Part shown: positions 1 to 5,619 of the stretch, in pieces
Layout of the letters: every line of letters begins with the position of its first letter
Position numbering within the stretch: position 1 is the first letter of the stretch
From: UBA8337 sp049889915
GTDB lineage: Bacteria; Pseudomonadota; Alphaproteobacteria; RS24
DNA length: 6,668 nt
Direction of reading: 5' to 3'
Assembly (NCBI GenBank): GCA_049889915.1
Contig: JBMHCM010000145.1
Span: 1-6,668 of the forward strand
The notes under the pieces: generated by a model
Seen by the model: only the letters and a program-made list of their open reading frames with translations
Database searches by the model: none
What the model was told of the DNA's origin: nothing
Program-made: the position numbers and the translations under genes

Positions 1-1
1 G

Positions 2-1873
2 CCGCCGCGCGAACATATTATCGAAGCGGGGCTTGACCCTGACGTGCCGGGCGTTGCCGCCACGCTGGCCCTGGCGGCGCGTATCATCGGTTTTCCACGG
101 CACTTGTCGCAGCATGTCGGCGGCTTTGTGATTACCAATGACCGGCTTGATACGCTGGTGCCTATCGGCAATGCGGCGATGGCTGACCGCACATTTATCG
201 AGTGGGATAAAGACGATCTCGACGCGCTGGGCATGCTGAAGATTGATGTGTTGGCACTGGGCATGTTGTCGGCCATTCGCCGTAGCTTTGACCTCATCGC
301 GGCGCATCACGGCAAGGTGTTTGAGCTGGCCGATGTGCCGCCGGAGGATGGTGCGGTGTATGACATGCTGTGCCGCGCTGAATCGATCGGCGTGTTTCAG
401 GTTGAAAGCCGTGCGCAAATGAACATGCTGCCGCGCTTAAAACCGCGTGATTTTTACGACCTTGTGGTCGAGGTGGCGATTGTGCGGCCCGGCCCAATTC
501 AGGGCGATATGGTGCATCCTTATTTGCGCCGCCGTAACGGTGAGGAGCCGGTCGAGTTTCCGTCAGAGGAATTGGAGGATGTGCTGGGCAAGACGCTGGG
601 TGTGCCGCTGTTTCAAGAACAAGCCATGCGCATTGCCATTGTCGCGGCGGGCTTCACCCCGTCCGAGGCCGACCGCTTGCGCCGCGCCATGGCGACTTTC
701 AGAAAGACCGGCATTATTCATGAATTCGGCCTCAGGCTGGTTGATGGCATGGTGGCGCGCGGCTATGAGCGCGATTTCGCCGAACGCTGCTTTAAGCAAA
801 TTGAGGGCTTTGGTGAATATGGCTTCCCCGAAAGCCACGCCGCCAGCTTTGCGCTGCTGGTCTATGTCTCGGCGTGGTTGAAGCATCATTATCCGGCGGC
901 GTTTTGCGCCGCGCTCATCAACAGCCAGCCCATGGGGTTTTACGCTCCGGCGCAATTGGTCGGTGAGGCCAAGCGGCAGGGCGTTACCGTTCTGCCGGTC
1001 TGCATCAACACTTCTGACGCGGAAGCCGATTTGGAAGCGCATGCGGGCGGCATTGCTTTGCGCTTGGGCTTTAATCAAATTACCGGTCTTTTGCGCGCCG
1101 ATGCCGATGCACTGGTGGCGGCGCGCCATCACGGCTGCGCCTTTGACAGTGTGGCTGACTGTGCAGCACGCGCCGCCATTGGTGTGGCGACGCTGGAGCG
1201 TTTGGCACGCGCCGATGCCTTTGCGTCATTGGGGCTGTCGCGTCGGCAAGCCTTATGGGCCGTGCGGGCGCTGGCACCGGAAAGCAAAGCCGCCGCTCTG
1301 CCGCTGTTTGACGGGCAGGGCGTTGCTGTGGCTGCGCCGGAGGATGAACGGGCCGCCGCACTGCCCGCTTTGCCGCCCGGCATGGAGGTGTTGGAAGATT
1401 ATGCCAGCCTGCGCTTATCGTTGAAAAACCACCCCATGGCGTTTTTACGCGATGGGCTCACCAAGGCGCAGGTACACCCGCTTGCAGCCTTGCAAAACGC
1501 GCCCAATGGCAAGCGCATCAGCGTTGCCGGTCTGGTGATTTGCCGCCAGCGCCCGGGCAGCGCCAAGGGCGTGGTGTTTCTGACGCTGGAAGATGAGAGC
1601 GGCAACGGCAATATTGTCGTTTGGCCCGACCGTTTTGAGCGTTATCGCCGTGTCACAATTGGGGCGCGGCTGGTGCGCATTGAAGGCCGCGTGCAAAGAA
1701 GCGGCATTGTGGTGCATGTTGTGGCCGAGCGCATGCATGATATGTCGGCTGATTTGTTGCAGCTGATGAGCCGAAACGGTATGGATAGCACACCCGATTT
1801 GCCGAAAGTCCTGCGGCCGAAAAAGCAAACGGGACGCAAAACCCCGCGCGAAATGGCGTTTCGCGGTGAATAG
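2..1873 (+). CDS. dnaE2: Error-prone DNA polymerase DnaE2/ImuC, C-terminal part (5' end outside window)
   Basis: This is the alpha-subunit-like polymerase of the SOS mutasome. In the family it carries out mutagenic translesion synthesis with ImuA and ImuB. The frame is open from base 2, so the gene starts upstream; the GTG at 44 is internal. The visible 623 residues begin in the polymerase core. SQHVGGFVIT is near fragment residue 36. WDKDDLDALGMLKIDVLALG follows, and its KID aspartate (codon 245-247) matches the third catalytic carboxylate of DnaE (E. coli D555). Then come RPGPIQG, GVPLFQEQAM, GFTPSEADRLRRAM and GFGEYGFPESHAASFA. A helix-hairpin-helix stretch lies around 1130-1270 and an OB-fold (ISVAGLVICRQRPGS onward) around 1518-1700. 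The PHP domain and the first two catalytic aspartates lie outside. Family proteins run about 1000-1100 residues, so roughly 450 are missing. The tail is basic and ends in MAFRGE, unlike the SRDF(H/R) ending I associate with the family. DnaE2 rather than replicative DnaE1 is favoured by the ALGM-type motifs and the lack of a long C-terminal extension. Confidence 0.95.
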   Translation, partial: PPREHIIEAGLDPDVPGVAATLALAARIIGFPRHLSQHVGGFVITNDRLDTLVPIGNAAMADRTFIEWDKDDLDALGMLKIDVLALGMLSAIRRSFDLIAAHHGKVFELADVPPEDGAVYDMLCRAESIGVFQVESRAQMNMLPRLKPRDFYDLVVEVAIVRPGPIQGDMVHPYLRRRNGEEPVEFPSEELEDVLGKTLGVPLFQEQAMRIAIVAAGFTPSEADRLRRAMATFRKTGIIHEFGLRLVDGMVARGYERDFAERCFKQIEGFGEYGFPESHAASFALLVYVSAWLKHHYPAAFCAALINSQPMGFYAPAQLVGEAKRQGVTVLPVCINTSDAEADLEAHAGGIALRLGFNQITGLLRADADALVAARHHGCAFDSVADCAARAAIGVATLERLARADAFASLGLSRRQALWAVRALAPESKAAALPLFDGQGVAVAAPEDERAAALPALPPGMEVLEDYASLRLSLKNHPMAFLRDGLTKAQVHPLAALQNAPNGKRISVAGLVICRQRPGSAKGVVFLTLEDESGNGNIVVWPDRFERYRRVTIGARLVRIEGRVQRSGIVVHVVAERMHDMSADLLQLMSRNGMDSTPDLPKVLRPKKQTGRKTPREMAFRGE

Positions 1874-1887
1874 ACAGTGAGGTAAAA

Positions 1888-2481
1888 ATGACCACCCTGA
1901 AATTCTTTTATGCTTATCGCAGCCCCTATAGCGCGCTGGCCGCCGACATGCTGCACGAAGCGGCGCAAGACTGGGGTGATAAGGTGACCATCGTGCCGCA
2001 TCAAATGGCGCTCGATGATGATGTGGTGTTTGCCGACCCGACGACTATCCCCGATAAGGTCGCCTATATTATCCAAGACGTTATTCGCCTATATGGCGCC
2101 CGTGGCCTGCGCGCCGGTATTCCCGACCCGTTTGATATTGATGTCACGCCCGTGGCCCGTGCCACGCAAGCTGCTCTTGCGGCCGGTTTTGGGTTGGCCT
2201 TTATTCGCGAGGCCTCTTTGCTGCGCTGGAGCGAGGGCAAGACTTTGATGGAAGAAGCTGTGATTGGCGAAGCCGCAAGCCGCGCCGGATGGCAAGTGGA
2301 TGCCGCCATCGCCGCCATGAAGAATGCCGATTACGATGCCGGCATCGCCGCCGATAAAGCCGCAACACGCGACAATAAGGTGTTTGGCGTGCCGTTCTTC
2401 ATCGTTGAAGACGCCAACGGGCAAGAGCCGTTTTGGGGTCAAGACCGCTGGTCAATGATGCTGGAGCGGTTGGGGGCGTAG
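1888..2481 (+). CDS. DsbA-fold protein, 2-hydroxychromene-2-carboxylate isomerase / kappa-GST-like
   Basis: This 197-residue protein fits the HCCA isomerase / DsbA-like thioredoxin-fold family, which is usually about 200 residues. FFYAYRSPYSAL at residues 6-17 puts Ser12 where NahD-type isomerases have their catalytic serine and where DsbA would have its first cysteine. A helical insert spans roughly 55-150. GVPFF at 167-171 supplies the conserved cis-proline loop, followed by the family-typical sequence ending in FWGQDRW. There is no cysteine in the whole protein, so it cannot be a dithiol oxidoreductase. No signal peptide is seen, so it is probably cytosolic. Family members isomerise HCCA in naphthalene breakdown using glutathione, but most homologues have unknown substrates and nothing here indicates an aromatic pathway. 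The ATG follows GAGG (1879-1882) by 5 bases and the dnaE2 stop by 14, which suggests co-transcription with dnaE2. Family is fairly sure; substrate is unknown. Confidence 0.85.
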   Translation: MTTLKFFYAYRSPYSALAADMLHEAAQDWGDKVTIVPHQMALDDDVVFADPTTIPDKVAYIIQDVIRLYGARGLRAGIPDPFDIDVTPVARATQAALAAGFGLAFIREASLLRWSEGKTLMEEAVIGEAASRAGWQVDAAIAAMKNADYDAGIAADKAATRDNKVFGVPFFIVEDANGQEPFWGQDRWSMMLERLGA

Positions 2482-3447
2482 CTATTCAGCAGCTTGCTTT
2501 TCCGCTTCCATTTCCGCCAGATATTTTTCTGCTTCCAGTGCTGCCATGCAGCCCATGCCGGCAGCGGTGACGGCTTGGCGGTAAATATCATCGGTCACAT
2601 CGCCGGCCGCATAAACGCCCGGGATGGAGGTGGCGGTGGAATTATCGGCCGTGATGAGATAGCCGTCCTGCTTGGTTTCCAGCTGCTCGGTGAACAGTTC
2701 GGTCGAGGGCGCGTGGCCGATGGCGATGAATACGCCGTCGGCTTCCACTTCATGCGTATCGCCCGTCTTGGTGTTTTTAATCCGTGCGCCGGTGACGCCC
2801 AATGGCTCTTCATCGCCAAGAATTTCGTCAATTGCACTGTCCCACAACACATTGATTTTCTCATGCGCCAGCAGGCGGTTTTCGAGAATTTTCTCGCAGC
2901 GCAGCGCGTCGCGGCGATGCACCAAAGTCACTTCGCTGGCGAAATTGGTGAGGAACAAGGCTTCCTCCACGGCGGTATTGCCGCCGCCCACAACCAGCAC
3001 TTTTTTATTGCGGTAGAAAAACCCGTCGCATGTGGCGCAGGCCGAAACACCAAAGCCTTGAAACTTGTCTTCTGACGGCAGGCCCAGCCATTTGGCTTGT
3101 GCGCCGGTGGCGATGACTACCGTGTCCGCCGTATAGGTGGCGCCGCTATCGCCCTTGGCTTTGAAGGGACGCACGGAAAGGTCGACCTCGGTGATGATGT
3201 CGGAGACGATATCGGTGCCGACATTGGCGGCTTGCGCTTCCATTTGCTCCATCAGCCAAGGGCCTTGCACGGCCTCGGCAAAGCCCGGATAGTTTTCGAC
3301 ATCGGTGGTAATGGTCAGCTGGCCGCCGGGCTGAATGCCGCGCACCAAAACCGGCTCCAACATGGCGCGGGCGGCATAAATCGCCGCCGTATAACCGGCC
3401 GGTCCTGACCCGATGATGAGCATTTTGCTGTGTTTATCATTACTCAT
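2482..3447 (-). CDS. trxB: Thioredoxin-disulfide reductase TrxB
   Basis: This is a cytosolic FAD enzyme that passes electrons from NADPH to oxidised thioredoxin. At 321 residues it has the usual low-molecular-weight TrxB length. The FAD-binding GSGPAG lies at residues 13-18 and ENYPGF at 51-56. The redox-active C137-A-T-C140-D is present, which separates it from the related ferredoxin/flavodoxin-NADP reductases that lack CxxC. The NADPH-binding GGGNTA (154-159) and HRR (177-179) follow, and the second FAD motif AAGDV lies near 280-284. The start is supported by GGAG at 3457-3454, 6 bases before the ATG. The gene lies 104 bases downstream of the ELM1 gene on the same strand. That gap shows no strong hairpin plus T-run and no clear -35/-10 pair, so I cannot tell whether trxB has its own promoter. 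Its stop codon abuts that of the convergent isomerase gene. The C-terminus is an alanine- and glutamate-rich tail. Confidence 0.97.
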   Translation of the reverse strand: MSNDKHSKMLIIGSGPAGYTAAIYAARAMLEPVLVRGIQPGGQLTITTDVENYPGFAEAVQGPWLMEQMEAQAANVGTDIVSDIITEVDLSVRPFKAKGDSGATYTADTVVIATGAQAKWLGLPSEDKFQGFGVSACATCDGFFYRNKKVLVVGGGNTAVEEALFLTNFASEVTLVHRRDALRCEKILENRLLAHEKINVLWDSAIDEILGDEEPLGVTGARIKNTKTGDTHEVEADGVFIAIGHAPSTELFTEQLETKQDGYLITADNSTATSIPGVYAAGDVTDDIYRQAVTAAGMGCMAALEAEKYLAEMEAEKQAAE

Positions 3448-3551
3448 TTTTGTCTCCGCGATTTCTGTCCTTAATGTAGGAAAGATTCCGGCAAACAGAA
3501 GAGGCGAAGCGGTCGCAGGCTGATTTATTCAGAGCTTTTCGCGCAAGGGTG

Positions 3552-4514
3552 TCACGACAGGCCGAATTGCGAACTGTGGCGCGCATAGGCATCGGCAATG
3601 GCGGTGGCAATGTCTTGCGTAGCGTTAAAACTGTGATGCGGGCGTTCTCTCAGTTCGCCCTTAAAGGGCAGCACATAGCCATTATCCAACACTGCTTGAT
3701 GAAAGCGGCGAAACTTGGCTGAGCCGCCGCGCAACGCAAAAACATGCACCGGTACGCCGGGCAGGCATGCCTCACCAACCATGTTAACGCTGTCGGCCGT
3801 CACAATGATGTGATCGGCCAGCCCCAACATGGCGCGATAGGGGTTTAGGCCTTTACCGTCCCAGAGAAAATAACTGCCTCCGGGTAATTTTTGCCGCAGC
3901 AGGGTTTGATAGGTTTCCGGCGAGCGGCGCGACAGGGTGATAAGCAGCTGATGGCCCGACTCGGCCAGCTTGGCGAGATGGCCGACCAGTCTGCGCATCT
4001 CGTCTTCCTTAAACGGATAAACCGCATTTGGCCCGCCGATGAGCACCGTCACCACTTTGCCCATGGGTTTCGACGGCAGCAGGCGGCCCTGCAGATTGCG
4101 CGCCTCGGTTATTAAATCCTGCACCGTCATGCCATGCGGCGACAGTAGCGTGCTGATGACATTCGGTCCGCTCAATCGGTCGTGTTCGGGAGCCCAAACA
4201 AAATCAAAATGTCTCGGGTTGATAAGCGGGTTTTGCAAAAAGGCGGTAAACACCCGGCCACCGGAAGCGCGTTTGATATGGCGCGCATGCGGCACCGCTC
4301 GGCGGGCGCTGGCAATCACCATATCGGGAAACGGCTTGGTGATTTGCGGGTCAGATCTGGCGGCGCGCTCGGCTAAACGATAGGGTGCCAACCATTTATA
4401 AGGCGGCTTCAAATCGGTATGAATGAGCCGGAAATCGCCCCCAATGGCGGCCGCAACGCCTTCGACCAGCACATCATTGCCGCGTCGTCCACCGGTTATG
4501 CCCCAAATTTTCAT
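3552..4514 (-). CDS. ELM1-family (DUF1022) GT-B-like protein
   Basis: This 320-residue protein matches the family named after plant ELM1, which acts in mitochondrial fission; bacterial members are common in Alphaproteobacteria and their role is not established. Visible motifs are IWGITGGRRGN at residues 3-13 (glycine-rich N-terminal loop), FLQNPLINPRHFDFVWAPEHD around 92-112, VTVLIGGPN at 155-163 at the start of the second Rossmann-like domain, LITLSRRSP at 191-199, and TADSVNMVGEAC at 239-250. The last resembles the donor-binding region of GT-B glycosyltransferases such as MurG and LpxB. No signal peptide or membrane helix is seen. The ATG has only a weak GGGA (4522-4519) four bases upstream. 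The gene is divergent from the Lrp-type regulator across a 67-base gap, so that protein may control it, and lies upstream of trxB on the same strand. Family is fairly sure; glycosyltransferase-like activity is inferred from the fold only. Confidence 0.88.
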   Translation of the reverse strand: MKIWGITGGRRGNDVLVEGVAAAIGGDFRLIHTDLKPPYKWLAPYRLAERAARSDPQITKPFPDMVIASARRAVPHARHIKRASGGRVFTAFLQNPLINPRHFDFVWAPEHDRLSGPNVISTLLSPHGMTVQDLITEARNLQGRLLPSKPMGKVVTVLIGGPNAVYPFKEDEMRRLVGHLAKLAESGHQLLITLSRRSPETYQTLLRQKLPGGSYFLWDGKGLNPYRAMLGLADHIIVTADSVNMVGEACLPGVPVHVFALRGGSAKFRRFHQAVLDNGYVLPFKGELRERPHHSFNATQDIATAIADAYARHSSQFGLS

Positions 4515-4581
4515 GCCGTCCCGCTATTCATTTATTTCAAAATTCGGTATTATTATTACCAACCGCACAGGATGAAAGACA
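4515..4581. promoter_or_regulatory. Divergent promoter region between the ELM1 gene and the Lrp/AsnC gene
   Basis: This 67-base region separates two divergent start codons, so it should hold promoters for both genes. Its middle (about 4525-4560) is markedly richer in A+T than the flanking genes. On the minus strand, TTGGTA (4562-4557) followed 17 bases later by TGAAAT is a possible but imperfect -35/-10 pair for the ELM1 gene. On the plus strand, TATTAT at 4548-4553 or 4551-4556 could be a -10 for the regulator, with no good -35. The ribosome binding site of the regulator is AGGA at 4569-4572, nine bases before the ATG. The divergent arrangement itself is strong evidence; the exact promoter elements are guesses. 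Confidence 0.55.
4546..4560. promoter_or_regulatory. Candidate Lrp/AsnC operator (GGTA-N7-TACC dyad)
   Basis: A 15-base imperfect palindrome reads GGTATTATTATTACC, with arms GGTA and TACC around an all-A/T centre. Lrp/AsnC proteins typically bind sites of about 15 bases with short dyad arms and an AT-rich core, and often repress their own gene. The site ends 21 bases before the regulator start codon and overlaps its possible -10 boxes, a place where binding would block transcription. Only one such site is seen, whereas these proteins often use several. Short arms like these can occur by chance, so the call is tentative. Confidence 0.35.
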
Positions 4582-5061
4582 ATGAAAAAGCCGCGCCTCG
4601 ACGATATTGACCTGAAAATTATCGATGTCCTGCAAACCGATGGGCGCATCACCAATGTTGATTTGGCCAAACAGGTCGGCATTTCCGCCCCGCCATGCTT
4701 GCGCCGTGTGCGCGCGCTTGAAGAGGCCGGTTTCATTAAAGGTTATCGTGCCCGTGTCGATGCCGGCATGCTGGGGCTCGGTGTCACCGTGTTCGCCATG
4801 GTCGGGTTGGAAAGCCAGGCCGAGGCCGATTTGCAGGCCTTTGAGGCGCGGGTGGCCGACTGGCCGGAGGTTTTGGAGTGCCATATGCTGAACGGTGAGA
4901 TTGATTTCATTTTGAAATGCATCGCGCCCGATTTGGAGAGCTTTCAGGCCTTTTTGACCCATAAGCTGACACCGGCACCGAATGTCGCCAATGTGCGGAC
5001 GTCCTTGACCATTCGCCGTTCAAAAGGCGATGTCGGCCTGCCGCTCGATCATGCGCGCTGA
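4582..5061 (+). CDS. Lrp/AsnC-family transcriptional regulator
   Basis: This 159-residue protein has the standard length and two-part build of the Lrp/AsnC family. The N-terminal winged helix-turn-helix begins with LDDIDLKIIDVLQTDGRI (from residue 6). DLAKQVGIS and APPCLRRVRALEEAGFIKGY follow at about residues 27-55, with the recognition helix near 36-47. The C-terminal RAM effector and oligomerisation domain covers about 66-150, including ECHMLNGEIDFILKC at 99-113, the usual glycine-aspartate ligand-pocket segment. The family forms dimers to octamers and senses amino acids; the ligand cannot be read from the sequence. The ATG follows AGGA by nine bases. The gene is divergent from the ELM1 gene and convergent with greA with one base between the stops. 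Autoregulation, and control of the ELM1 gene, are inferred from the arrangement and the dyad at 4546-4560. A regulator of this family near trxB and greA is, from memory, a recurrent alphaproteobacterial arrangement. Confidence 0.93.
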   Translation: MKKPRLDDIDLKIIDVLQTDGRITNVDLAKQVGISAPPCLRRVRALEEAGFIKGYRARVDAGMLGLGVTVFAMVGLESQAEADLQAFEARVADWPEVLECHMLNGEIDFILKCIAPDLESFQAFLTHKLTPAPNVANVRTSLTIRRSKGDVGLPLDHAR

Positions 5062-5062
5062 G

Positions 5063-5536
5063 CTAAATATATTTTACGCCGAGAATTTCATAAGATTTGC
5101 CGCCGCCCGGTGTGTTGACTTCAACACTGTCGCCGGTTTCTTTGCCGATCAGGGCACGGGCAATGGGTGAAGAAATGGAAATCTTGCCTTTTTCCAAATC
5201 GGCCTCGAAATCACCGACAATCTGATAGGTCACTTCATTGTCGGTATCTTCATCGACCAAATGCACGGTGGCGCCGAATTTGACATTTGCGCCCGACAGG
5301 CTGGTCGGGTCGATAACATCGGCCCGGTTAATCATGTCTTCCAGCTCCATCACGCGGCCTTCATTATGGCTCTGCTGCTCTTTGGCGGCGTGATATTCGG
5401 CATTTTCAGACAAGTCACCATGCGCGCGCGCTTCAGAAATCGCCTGAATAATGCGCTGCCGCTCGGGGCCTTTCAATCGTTTCAGTTCCGCGTCCAGCTC
5501 ATCATAGCCGGAAACGGTCATCGGCACTTTTTCCAT
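5063..5536 (-). CDS. greA: Transcription elongation factor GreA
   Basis: GreA enters the RNA polymerase secondary channel and stimulates cleavage of the 3' RNA end in backtracked complexes. The 157-residue protein has the full family length. The N-terminal coiled coil carries GDLSENAEYHAAKEQQ, with Asp41 and Glu44 at the tip, the acidic residues that act at the polymerase active site in E. coli GreA. The C-terminal FKBP-like domain starts near residue 75 and includes ISISSPIARALIGKETGD and ends in EILGVKYI. A TTG at 5539-5537 lies directly before the ATG and could also initiate. I chose the ATG because it gives the usual MEKVPMT start, places the acidic pair at exactly 41 and 44, and lies nine bases after GAGG (5549-5546). 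The gene is 73 bases downstream of carB on the same strand. Inverted repeats in that gap may affect its transcription or translation. Confidence 0.97.
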   Translation of the reverse strand: MEKVPMTVSGYDELDAELKRLKGPERQRIIQAISEARAHGDLSENAEYHAAKEQQSHNEGRVMELEDMINRADVIDPTSLSGANVKFGATVHLVDEDTDNEVTYQIVGDFEADLEKGKISISSPIARALIGKETGDSVEVNTPGGGKSYEILGVKYI

Positions 5537-5540
5537 CAAG

Positions 5541-5566
5541 ATTTCCCTCTATCCCTAGGTGGAAAT
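5541..5566 (-). promoter_or_regulatory. greA: Inverted repeat overlapping the greA ribosome binding site
   Basis: On the minus strand ATTTCC (5566-5561) is complementary to GGAAAT (5546-5541), with 14 bases between. The right arm includes the last bases of the GAGGGA Shine-Dalgarno stretch (5549-5544), and the start codon follows four bases later. If it formed in the mRNA, this six-pair stem would partly hide the ribosome binding site. Four of the six pairs are A-U, so the stem is weak alone, and no regulatory role has been shown. Confidence 0.3.
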
Positions 5567-5586
5567 TAAAGTGTTTCACAAAACCC

Positions 5587-5619
5587 TGCCGTAAAGCAAG
5601 TTTTTCGCTTTATTCGGCA
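5587..5619 (-). terminator. Hairpin overlapping the carB stop codon; possible weak terminator or mRNA 3' stabiliser
   Basis: The arms are TGCCGTAAAGC (5587-5597) and GCTTTA plus CGGCA (5607-5612 and 5615-5619) on the plus strand. They pair at all 11 positions apart from a two-base bulge (5613-5614), around a nine-base loop. On the carB mRNA the stem contains the last two sense codons and the TAA. It is followed by GGGTTTTGTG, which is only a short, interrupted U-run. This could reduce read-through from carB into greA or protect the carB 3' end. The inverted repeat is seen directly; terminator function is uncertain because the U-tract is poor and terminating ribosomes would cover part of the stem. 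Confidence 0.4.

Noticed and set aside
44..46. GTG as the start codon of the polymerase gene
   Set aside because: The frame is open to base 2 and the codons before it continue family-like sequence (EHIIEAGLDPD). The PHP and early palm domains must lie upstream, so this is an internal valine.
563..1132. 189-residue open frame on the minus strand
   Set aside because: It is antisense to conserved DnaE2 coding sequence and shows no recognisable family or good ribosome binding site; it is a shadow frame.
1888..2481. Disulfide oxidoreductase (DsbA/FrnE type) call for the thioredoxin-fold gene
   Set aside because: There is no CxxC and no cysteine at all; a serine occupies the active-site position as in HCCA isomerases.
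2494..3075. 193-residue open frame on the plus strand
   Set aside because: It lies opposite the core of trxB, is histidine- and glycine-rich in the way of antisense frames, and matches no family I know.
3448..3551. Terminator or promoter between the ELM1 gene and trxB
   Set aside because: Only four-pair stems (CTGA/TCAG, GCGA/TCGC) without T-runs are present, and the best -10-like box (TACATT on the minus strand) has no matching -35. I cannot support a specific site.
3644..3656. GTTC-N5-GTTC as an alphaproteobacterial LexA box
   Set aside because: The spacer is five bases rather than the seven of the known GTTC-N7-GTTC site, and it lies deep inside the ELM1 coding region. The SOS box for dnaE2 is expected upstream of the window.
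4419..4610. Small plus-strand open frame spanning the divergent promoter region
   Set aside because: It starts inside the ELM1 gene on the opposite strand, runs through AT-rich promoter sequence into the regulator gene in another frame, and has no protein-like features.
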